Source of the DNA: Oscillospiraceae bacterium
GTDB taxonomy: Bacteria; Bacillota_A; Clostridia; Oscillospirales; Oscillospiraceae
Direction of reading: 5' to 3'
Length of the DNA stretch: 11,276 nt
Assembly: GCA_017545325.1 (NCBI GenBank)
Contig: JAFWOX010000019.1
Span: forward strand, 1-11,276
Shown here: piece after piece, positions 5,409 to 11,276 of the stretch
How the letters are laid out: every line of letters begins with the position of its first letter
Numbering within the stretch: position 1 is the stretch's first letter
Made by a program: the position numbers and the translations under genes
The notes under the pieces: model-generated
The model's database searches: none
What the model was told of the DNA's origin: nothing
The model's input: the letters and a program-made list of their open reading frames with translations, nothing else

Positions 5409-7271
5409 ATGATCAAAAACTGGCTGGAGAACGAATCGAAAGAGACCCTGGTGTGCGCGGCAGCCTCTGCCGTCTCCCTGATCCTCAGCATTACCGGCGT
5501 ACTGCGCGGCATTCTTCCCTTTGATATTGCCTGGATAGCCATCGTCCTGTGCGGGATCCCGATCCTTGTAGGCGCATTCAAGGGGGTCGTCTTTGAGCGG
5601 GATATCAAGGCGGACCTGCTGGTCTCTCTGGCGCTCATCGCCTCGGCGGCCACAGGAGAATTCTTTGCCGCGGGAGAGGTCGCGCTGATCATGCAGATCG
5701 GCTCTCTGCTTGAGGATTATACCTCCGGAAAGGCCCGGGAGGGGATCGAAAAGCTGATCGGCATGACGCCCCAGACCGCCCGGGTGCTCCGGGACGGCGC
5801 AGCGGCGGAGATCCCGGCGGAGCAGGTCAGGGCGGGGGATATGCTCAGCGTCCTCGCCGGGGAAATCATCCCCGTGGACGGGACGATCCTCGAAGGGGAG
5901 ACCTCCATCGACCAGTCCGTCATGACGGGGGAGAGCCTTCCGGTGGACAAGAAGGCCGGGGATACGGTTTTCAGCGGAACGGTCAATCAATACGGCACGT
6001 TCCTGATGCGGGCGGACGCCGTCAGCAGGGACAGCGCCCTTCAGCGGATGGTCCGCCTGGCGGAGGAAGCGGAAGAGAACAAGGCGCCCATCGTAACGGC
6101 GGCAGACCGATGGGCGACCTGGCTGGTGGTGATCGCCCTCTCCTGCGCCGTGCTCACCTGGATCATTACGGGGGAGTTCATGAGAGCGGTGACGATCCTT
6201 GTGGTATTCTGCCCCTGCGCGTTCATCCTGGCCACGCCGACGGCGGTGCTTGCGGGGATCGGCAACGCGGCGAAGTACGGGATCATCGTCCGCTCGGGAG
6301 ACGCCCTCGAGCGCCTTTCCCGGATCCGCAGGGTCGCCTTTGACAAAACCGGAACGCTTACCCGGGGAGAACCCCGGGTGGCCGCCGCCGTCAGCCTTTC
6401 GGACCGGTATTCCGACGGGGAGGTCCTGCGCCTGGCCGCCCTGACGGAACAGAAATCCGAGCATCCCCTGGGAAAAGCCATATGGGCGTTTTATGAAAAG
6501 ACCGGGGGAAAAGCAGAGGAGGCCCGGGATTTCCGCCTGATGGCGGGGCAGGGCGTCTCCTCTGTTGTGGACGGACGGCTCATCGCCGCCGGAAAAGCGG
6601 ATTTCATGCGTTCCCAGGGGATCGACGTCTCCGAAGCCGAAGAGGCCGGCAGAGGGGAGCTGGATAAGGGGTCCACCATCGTCTATGTTGCCGCGGATAA
6701 CGCGCTCATCGGCTTCATCTCACTGCGCGACACCCTGCGCCCGGAGGCCAGGGCGACGCTGGACAGGCTCAAGGCGGTGGGCATAACCCCGATGCTGCTC
6801 ACGGGGGATAATGAACACGCGGCGAGGACCATTGCCGGGGATCTCGGCATCACCGATATGCGGGCAAATCTTCTCCCCGAAGAGAAGATGAACGTCATTC
6901 AGGCGTATGCGGGAGGAGCGGAGCCGATCTGCATGATCGGAGACGGGGTAAACGACGCCCTGGCCCTGACGAGCGCCGACGCGGGCGTTGCCATGGGGGG
7001 CATCGGCTCGGATATTGCCATCGAATCAGCGGACGCGGTGCTGGTGAGCGACGAGATCAAACGGCTTCCCTACCTCTTCGGCCTGATGCAGAAGGTCATG
7101 AAAAAGGTCCATATCAATATTCTCGCCTCGCTGATCATCAATCTCACCGCCGTCGTGCTGTCCGCGGTCGGGGTCCTGAACCCGGTGACGGGGGCCCTGT
7201 GGCATAATTGCGGCTCTGTCTTCGTCGTCGTCAATGCGGCCCTGCTTCTCCGGGAGAAGGATCAGCCGTGA
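5409..7271 (+). CDS. P1B-type heavy-metal-translocating ATPase, no N-terminal metal-binding domain
   Basis: 620 aa, short for the family because there is no HMA or His-rich N-terminal domain; it opens almost directly with membrane helices (~14-60 and ~67-100). The actuator domain has TGES (173-176). The transmembrane ion-binding motif is CPC (268-270, FCPCAFILATPTA). DKTGT (312-316, phosphorylated Asp312), the P1B-specific His-Pro dipeptide (SEHPLGK, 352-353), TGDN (465-468) and GDGVND (511-516) are all intact, and two C-terminal helices follow. It should pump a soft or transition metal out of the cytoplasm. The last helix has HNCGS (599-603) and the one before has LIINLTAVV, which match neither the MxxSS of Cu(I) pumps nor the Lys/DxG of Zn/Cd pumps nor HEGxT of Co pumps, so the metal is not assigned. 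The start follows AAGGAGG at a tight 4-nt spacing. It is divergent from, and probably repressed by, the TetR gene. Confidence 0.93.
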   Translation: MIKNWLENESKETLVCAAASAVSLILSITGVLRGILPFDIAWIAIVLCGIPILVGAFKGVVFERDIKADLLVSLALIASAATGEFFAAGEVALIMQIGSLLEDYTSGKAREGIEKLIGMTPQTARVLRDGAAAEIPAEQVRAGDMLSVLAGEIIPVDGTILEGETSIDQSVMTGESLPVDKKAGDTVFSGTVNQYGTFLMRADAVSRDSALQRMVRLAEEAEENKAPIVTAADRWATWLVVIALSCAVLTWIITGEFMRAVTILVVFCPCAFILATPTAVLAGIGNAAKYGIIVRSGDALERLSRIRRVAFDKTGTLTRGEPRVAAAVSLSDRYSDGEVLRLAALTEQKSEHPLGKAIWAFYEKTGGKAEEARDFRLMAGQGVSSVVDGRLIAAGKADFMRSQGIDVSEAEEAGRGELDKGSTIVYVAADNALIGFISLRDTLRPEARATLDRLKAVGITPMLLTGDNEHAARTIAGDLGITDMRANLLPEEKMNVIQAYAGGAEPICMIGDGVNDALALTSADAGVAMGGIGSDIAIESADAVLVSDEIKRLPYLFGLMQKVMKKVHINILASLIINLTAVVLSAVGVLNPVTGALWHNCGSVFVVVNAALLLREKDQP

Positions 7272-7291
7272 TCCGGGCCGCAGACGGCGGC

Positions 7292-7306
7292 AGGCCGGAC
7301 CGGCCT
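7292..7306. terminator. Short hairpin between convergent genes, weak terminator candidate
   Basis: AGGCC (7292-7296) and GGCCT (7302-7306) with loop GGACC lie in the 48-bp gap between the ATPase stop and the stop of the - strand membrane-protein gene. There is no T-run on either strand, so termination here is uncertain. Confidence 0.3.
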
Positions 7307-7319
7307 TCCCCGGGGCGGT

Positions 7320-8225
7320 CTATCGGATTTCTATGGCGTCGGCCCGAATGGCGCCGCCGGATACGCTGCAGTCCCTTCCGTAATAGGAGATGAAGATCGT
7401 ATCCCCGGCCTTCAGCTCCGGCAGGCCGTCCTCCGGGGGAAAAACGGTGATGGGCTGGTCCGCCCCGAACCGGTTCATGGGCTCCCGGGAGGAGCAGACC
7501 AATTCGGCGCCGTTTATCCGAAGGACCGTCGCCTCCAGCCCGTACAGACAATCGGCGCCCAGGCCATCCTCCGTGACCTGCTCCGCCGCCGTATCGTATA
7601 CCGGCAGCGCCCAGCCGGGAAACAGCTCCGAAAAGGTGGGAAGGGTTTCAATAGTCTCTCCGGTTTCCACATCCCGAATGCAGCCGGAGTACCCGTCCGC
7701 CACCCACCGGGAATGGAAGATGATGACCTTGCGGGCCTCCAGGATCTTCTCCCGCATCTCTTCCGACGCGGAATCCAGGTCCAGATAGGCATACTCCTCA
7801 GCCTCTTCGAGGGTCATTTCGCCGGGCGCCGTCCCCGGCTCCTCCCGGGGGGCGACATAAACGGCGACCTCCTGCGTCCCGGCTCCGTTGGGGGCTTCCT
7901 GCCAACCCGGCAGGCAGACCCCCTGCTCTGCGGAGATCAGCCGGACGTGGGCGGGATCCCACCGCTCGTCCCCCAAGGACTCGTTGATCAGCACAAACCG
8001 GTAAGCCCCGGCCGACGCCGGGGGAGAAAGCAGCTCGATGCCGCCGGAGGGGCTTCCGCCGCGGACGGCGGCATAAATGCCGAGACCGGCAAGACACAGG
8101 CAGGCCGCGGCGGCAGCCCATTTGATCCACCGGGGCTCTGGGGCCTTCCTTGCCCCCGGCGCAGCCTCGGCGATATAGCGATCGGCGATCTCCCCAATCT
8201 CGTTCAGCAGACGTTCATTCTTCAT
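7320..8225 (-). CDS. Single-pass membrane protein, probable anti-sigma partner of the ECF sigma factor
   Basis: 301 aa. A short N-terminal cytoplasmic part (MKNERLLNEIGEIADRYIAEA) is followed by one transmembrane helix (about 35-54, WIKWAAAAACLCLAGLGIYAAV) and a ~245-residue extracytoplasmic domain without a motif I can name. This topology and the IGEIADRYIAEA start are common in Clostridia proteins encoded directly after ECF sigma genes, where they act or are presumed to act as anti-sigma factors; no zinc-binding HxxxCxxC motif is present. The start ATG overlaps the sigma stop codon (ATGA, 8222-8225), so translation is coupled. The outer domain contains pairs of Cys (for example around the VSGCIRD-like and LVCSSRE stretches) and several acidic runs. 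What signal it senses is not evident. Confidence 0.78.
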   Translation of the reverse strand: MKNERLLNEIGEIADRYIAEAAPGARKAPEPRWIKWAAAAACLCLAGLGIYAAVRGGSPSGGIELLSPPASAGAYRFVLINESLGDERWDPAHVRLISAEQGVCLPGWQEAPNGAGTQEVAVYVAPREEPGTAPGEMTLEEAEEYAYLDLDSASEEMREKILEARKVIIFHSRWVADGYSGCIRDVETGETIETLPTFSELFPGWALPVYDTAAEQVTEDGLGADCLYGLEATVLRINGAELVCSSREPMNRFGADQPITVFPPEDGLPELKAGDTIFISYYGRDCSVSGGAIRADAIEIR

Positions 8226-8782
8226 AGATGGATCCCTTCTTTCTCCAATACGGATTTCAGCTTCATTCTGGTCCGCAGAAGGGAAACGGCCGCGCTCCCC
8301 TCGGATATCCCGTATTCCTCTGCGATCTCCCCCAGGGAGGAGAGGTACCAATACCTGCGGACGAAGATTTTTCTGGCTTCCGGAGGCAGCGCCTCCAGAA
8401 ACCGGTCCAGCACGTCCCGGATCAGGATGGACTCCGTGAGGGCCTCCCCGTCCGGACCGTCCGGGATGCACTCTGCCAGCTCATCCAGGATCAGGGGGAG
8501 CTGCCCGGCCCCGCGCTTCTCCGCCAGCGCCTTTTCCCTTTTGTTGAGGGAGAGATTTCGGACGATCCTGCCGAGCCAGGTCTGCAGCCGGGCCGGACGC
8601 GCGGGGGGTATGGCGTTCCAGGCCCGCAGATAGGCGTCGCTCACGCATTCCTCCGCGTCCTCGTCGTTATTCAGGATGTTCCTGGCTATGGAGTGACAGT
8701 ATCTGCCGTATTTCCTGGCGGTCTCCGACAGGGCTTCCTCGGAACGGGCCCAATACAAGTCAATGATCCGGCTGTCCTCCAT
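8222..8782 (-). CDS. ECF-type RNA polymerase sigma factor
   Basis: 186 aa. Region sigma-2 is residues ~20-85 (ARKYGRYCHSIARNILNNDEDAEECVSDAYLRAWNAIPP, then LQTWLGRIVRNLSLN). Region sigma-4 is ~120-180 (LEALPPEARKIFVRRYWYLSSLGEIAEEYGISEGSAAVSLLRTRMKLK), with the helix-turn-helix that reads the -35. The length and two-domain layout are those of group IV sigma factors. The ATG at 8782 is preferred because AGGAAGGGGG lies 8 nt upstream; an upstream ATG at 8812 would add MKRRRKGGAR, whose codons are this purine-rich site itself. It overlaps the next gene by 4 bases. A candidate self-recognised promoter sits at 8947-8974. Confidence 0.92.
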   Translation of the reverse strand: MEDSRIIDLYWARSEEALSETARKYGRYCHSIARNILNNDEDAEECVSDAYLRAWNAIPPARPARLQTWLGRIVRNLSLNKREKALAEKRGAGQLPLILDELAECIPDGPDGEALTESILIRDVLDRFLEALPPEARKIFVRRYWYLSSLGEIAEEYGISEGSAAVSLLRTRMKLKSVLEKEGIHL

Positions 8783-8883
8783 TCGGGCGCCCCCCTTCCT
8801 TCTTCGCTTCAAGGCCTTTCACCCTTATACACCGGATCCGCGGCGTCCGGATTACACCGTTTTGACAAAAGAAAAAGAAATCG

Positions 8884-8910
8884 GCTGACCTGCGATGGCC
8901 GCAGGTCAGC
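8884..8910. terminator. Bidirectional terminator-like hairpin in the sigma gene leader
   Basis: A perfect 10-bp stem (GCTGACCTGC 8884-8893, GCAGGTCAGC 8901-8910) with a 7-nt loop. On the + strand it is followed at once by TTTTT; on the - strand by CGATTTCTTTTTCTTTTG. It lies between the candidate ECF promoter and the sigma ATG, so on the - strand it would act as an attenuator or as a second terminator for the glycyl radical enzyme gene. On the + strand it would block antisense read-through. Confidence 0.75.
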
Positions 8911-8946
8911 TTTTTCGGTTTTCCGAGCCCGGCCGATCTGTCTATA

Positions 8947-8974
8947 TAGACGGATTTCCCGGGAAAAAGTGACA
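8947..8974 (-). promoter_or_regulatory. Candidate ECF-type (self-recognised) promoter of the sigma operon
   Basis: On the - strand TGTCAC (8969-8974) followed by a T-run, then a 16-bp spacer and CGTCTA (8947-8952). CGTC-type -10 boxes at 16-17 bp are typical of ECF promoters, and ECF genes are usually autoregulated. The -10 lies in a perfect 12-bp palindrome, GTCTATATAGAC (8940-8951). Predicted start is near 8940, giving a long leader of about 158 nt. No good sigma-A promoter was seen between here and the sigma gene. Confidence 0.55.
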
Positions 8975-8975
8975 G

Positions 8976-9008
8976 AAAAATCGGGAGCCCCCAAAATCGG
9001 AGACTCCC
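8976..9008 (-). terminator. Intrinsic terminator of the glycyl radical enzyme gene
   Basis: On the - strand GGGAGTCTCC (8999-9008) pairs with GGGGGCTCCC (8983-8992), 10 bp including two G-U pairs, around loop GATTTT, followed by GATTTTT. It lies 14 bp past the TGA and shows that the enzyme gene is the last of its transcript. Confidence 0.88.
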
Positions 9009-9022
9009 GTGGTTCGTTTTTC

Positions 9023-11276
9023 TCAGATGCTCATTTCCGTCCTGCGGATCAGGTCGTCCTGGGCGGCCTTGTATACCTCCACGAAGTAGGCGGAGAAGCC
9101 CGCCACCCGGACCACCAGGTCCTGGTATTCCGTGGGGTTCTCCTGGGCGGAGCGCAGGGTATCCGCGGAGACGATATTCAGCTGCAGCTCCATGCCGCCG
9201 CCCTTGAAGTAGGTCTCCATCACCGCCCGGAGCTTCCGGTCCCCCGCCTCCCCCTGGAGGGCGGTGGGGTGGAACTTCATGTTGCAGAGGGTGCCGTTGG
9301 AATAGGTGCTCTGGTCGAATTTCAGGATGGAGTTGATGGTGGAGAAGGGGCCCTCCTTATCCATGGACTGCACCGGGGAGATGCCGTCGGAAAGGGGATC
9401 TCCCGCCTTCCGCCCATCGGGAGTGGCCCAGACCATGCCGCCGTAGACCACGTTCAGGGTCACGGGCCAGCAGCCCGCGGTCCAGTGGTTGCCCCGGGGG
9501 CTGACGCCCCGGGTGATGCCCTCCACATAGGTATCGGCGGTGAACTTCAGATACTTGTCCGCCTCCGGGTCGTTGTTCCCGAAGTGGCTGCAGCGTCCCT
9601 GAATGATCTGGCGCAGCTCCTCATAGCCCTCCCAGTTGTGCATCAGGGCGTCGTACAGCTCCCGGGTGGTGGCGAGCTTATCCCGGAAGCACACCTGGTC
9701 GATGATGTTCAGGCTGTCCGCCACGTTGCCGTGGCCGATGCTGGAGTTGCCGGTGTTGGTGTATCTGGAGCCGCCCCAGAGCACGTCCAGGCCGCTCTCC
9801 ATGCAGCCCTCCACCGTGGCGGAGACCAGGGGCAGGGGCATGCGCTCGGCATAGAGGAACTCATAGCAGTTCACCATGGTCACTTCCCATTTGGTGAAGA
9901 AGTCGATCTGCTTCCGGTAGGCCTCCAGTACCTCCTCCATGCTGTTCATCTCATAGAGATAGCCCGTGGCGGGGCCGGTGCGCCCCGGCTCCGGGGTGCC
10001 CGGGGCATGGTAGGGATTCACCCCGTTATTGATGGCGCACCACAGGGCCGCCGGGAGGATGGTGTAGGAGTTGGCCCCGTCGCCGCCGGAGTTGGCGAAG
10101 TCGCTGCCGCAGACGCAGGGCTCCACGCAGCCGATCAGGCAGTAGTTCCGGGCCTCCTCCAGGGGGATGCCCCGGCGCATGAGGCTCTTCTCCGCCACCT
10201 CGTCCCATTCGAAGCAGGGGACGCCGCCCACCTGCTTGGTGGTCTCGATCCCCGCCTCCCACAGGGCTTCCGGGGTGCCCTCATGGAGCCGCAGGGCCAG
10301 GGGCGGATTATGGAGCTTCAGCCGGGCGGAGGCCTGGAGGACCATATAGGTCACGTCGTTGGTGACGTCGCTGCCCGCCTTGTCCGTACCCCCCAGGGTG
10401 ATGAGCTGGCCGGAGGTATAGCCGGGGCTGCTGCGGGTGGCCCGCTCGGACCAGGCCTTGTTCAGCTCCGCGATCTTCAGGATGAACATGTCCGTCAGCT
10501 CCTGGGCCTGCTCCCGGGTGAGCCGTCCCTCCGCCAGGTCCTTTTCCAGGTACTTGCCGCAGTACTGGTCCAGGCGGCCGTAGCTGATGCCGTGGGGCTG
10601 GGAGTCCAGCAGGATGCCCAGCTGATACAGGAAGCAGGCCTGGAGGGCGTCATGGTAGCTCTCGCAGGGCTTGTCGATGATCCGCATCAGCCGGTCCGCC
10701 ATGTCCATGAGCTCCGCCTGCCGCTGGGGATCCGGGCAGATCTCCGCCTGACGGAGGCATTCCTCGCCGTAGCGCTTGGTGTAGAGGATGAGCCCCTCGG
10801 TGACCAGCTGCACCGCCCGGTAGAACTCATATTTCCGGGCGTCGTCCCCCTGGAAGCCCGCTTCCGTCATGGCCCGGCGCTTCTCCTGCGCCTCCCGGGC
10901 CACGGCCCCCAGGCCCTTGTCCACCACGGTCCAGAAATTGCCCACAAAGTGGCCGATGGGGTGCTGGCAGTTGCCGCTGGGGCGGAAGTTCAGGACCCCG
11001 TTGCCCATGACCTCCTGCATATACTCCTCGGGATACACGGCGTCGATGGCGGCGCTGACGCAGTTCTTCCTCCAGAAATCCCCGGTCTTCAGGATATACT
11101 CCCGGTCCTCCGGCCTCAGCTCGTAGGGGTCCGTGGAGCGGGTGGGGAAGGTGTCGATCTCGTCCAGGAACCAGGAGAAGGAATATTCCGGGTACAGGGC
11201 GGAGCAGCGGAACTCCTCCCCAGGGTGGCCCACGATCAGCTCATGGTCCCGCACGGGGGTGGGCATATGCTCAAAC
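9023..11276 (-). CDS. Glycyl radical enzyme, eliminase-class (N-terminus cut by window edge)
   Basis: About 750 residues are visible and the frame stays open through the right edge (..FEH before the ATG at 11266). Family members are ~790-850 aa, so the true start is outside. Numbering from that ATG: HELIVGHPGEE at ~8, GISYGRLDQY at ~227, the active-site Cys380 in LIGCVEP with Glu382 two residues on, and the C-terminal radical site RVAGFSAYF with Gly723. The Cys-x-Glu pair is the signature of dehydratases, lyases and related eliminases (choline lyase, diol dehydratase, arylacetate decarboxylase groups), unlike the Cys-Cys of true pyruvate formate-lyase. The radical is installed by a separate radical-SAM activase, not found downstream, where a terminator ends the unit; it should lie upstream beyond the window. 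Two extra cysteines follow the active site (GCVEPCVCG). It is cytoplasmic and oxygen-sensitive. Substrate not assignable; automatic 'formate acetyltransferase' labels would mislead. Confidence 0.93.
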   Translation of the reverse strand, partial: FEHMPTPVRDHELIVGHPGEEFRCSALYPEYSFSWFLDEIDTFPTRSTDPYELRPEDREYILKTGDFWRKNCVSAAIDAVYPEEYMQEVMGNGVLNFRPSGNCQHPIGHFVGNFWTVVDKGLGAVAREAQEKRRAMTEAGFQGDDARKYEFYRAVQLVTEGLILYTKRYGEECLRQAEICPDPQRQAELMDMADRLMRIIDKPCESYHDALQACFLYQLGILLDSQPHGISYGRLDQYCGKYLEKDLAEGRLTREQAQELTDMFILKIAELNKAWSERATRSSPGYTSGQLITLGGTDKAGSDVTNDVTYMVLQASARLKLHNPPLALRLHEGTPEALWEAGIETTKQVGGVPCFEWDEVAEKSLMRRGIPLEEARNYCLIGCVEPCVCGSDFANSGGDGANSYTILPAALWCAINNGVNPYHAPGTPEPGRTGPATGYLYEMNSMEEVLEAYRKQIDFFTKWEVTMVNCYEFLYAERMPLPLVSATVEGCMESGLDVLWGGSRYTNTGNSSIGHGNVADSLNIIDQVCFRDKLATTRELYDALMHNWEGYEELRQIIQGRCSHFGNNDPEADKYLKFTADTYVEGITRGVSPRGNHWTAGCWPVTLNVVYGGMVWATPDGRKAGDPLSDGISPVQSMDKEGPFSTINSILKFDQSTYSNGTLCNMKFHPTALQGEAGDRKLRAVMETYFKGGGMELQLNIVSADTLRSAQENPTEYQDLVVRVAGFSAYFVEVYKAAQDDLIRRTEMSI

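Noticed and set aside
4698..6464. Extension of the TetR frame far to the right (588 codons)
   Set aside because: The upstream part is antisense to the ATPase and has no family resemblance. The ATG at 5246 with AGGAG upstream gives a normal 182-aa regulator.
8226..8471. Extension of the membrane-protein frame upstream (to give 383 codons)
   Set aside because: The extra part overlaps the sigma gene in another frame and lacks homology. The coupled ATGA start at 8225 fits much better.
7713..8633. + strand open frame (306 codons) antisense to the sigma/anti-sigma genes
   Set aside because: Low-complexity composition, no start signal and no motif, whereas the - strand shows clear sigma-2 and sigma-4 regions.
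9023..11276. Calling the enzyme pyruvate formate-lyase (pflB)
   Set aside because: The active site is GCVEP with a single catalytic Cys followed by Glu, not the adjacent Cys-Cys of PflB, and the rest resembles eliminase-type relatives.

Overview
The window most likely comes from the chromosome of a GC-rich anaerobic Clostridia-type Firmicute, possibly Oscillospiraceae. The grounds are strong AGGAGG-like ribosome binding sites, sigma-A-like promoters, GC-rich third codon positions, an oxygen-sensitive glycyl radical enzyme, an Fe-S/FMN/FAD enoate-reductase-like enzyme, and a compact ECF sigma/membrane-protein pair. Nothing points to a phage, transposase, CRISPR array, rRNA or tRNA.

Layout from left to right. 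(1) 1-1098 (+): 3' part of an ABC exporter subunit. (2) 1099-1204: two hairpins and a good sigma-A promoter whose -35 lies in a hairpin loop. (3) 1205-3803 (+): a two-gene unit, an Old Yellow Enzyme/2,4-dienoyl-CoA-reductase-like oxidoreductase followed by a HAD phosphatase. (4) 3804-4122: a non-coding, hairpin-dense region bounded by two identical 36-bp palindromic repeats. (5) 4123-4648 (-): a CsoR/RcnR-family metal sensor preceded by its own promoter and a cobalamin riboswitch. (6) 4661-5399: a TetR-type regulator (-) with its terminator, then a two-fold symmetric pair of face-to-face promoters with operator-like dyads in the middle. (7) 5409-7271 (+): a P1B-type metal ATPase lacking an N-terminal metal-binding domain. 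(8) 7320-8974 (-): an ECF sigma factor and a translationally coupled single-pass membrane protein (probable anti-sigma), with a candidate ECF promoter and a long hairpin-containing leader. (9) 8976-11276 (-): a glycyl radical enzyme with a strong terminator, truncated at its N-terminus by the window edge.

How the parts may work together. The centre (4123-7271) reads as a metal-homeostasis locus. A TetR-like protein probably controls both its own gene and the efflux ATPase from one symmetric control region. Next door, a metal-sensing repressor gene is placed under a vitamin B12-sensing RNA. That pairing, and the mirror-image promoter arrangement, are the most unusual items here. The two flanking metabolic enzymes (the flavin/Fe-S reductase and the eliminase-class glycyl radical enzyme) both suggest anaerobic catabolism, but neither substrate can be assigned from sequence alone.
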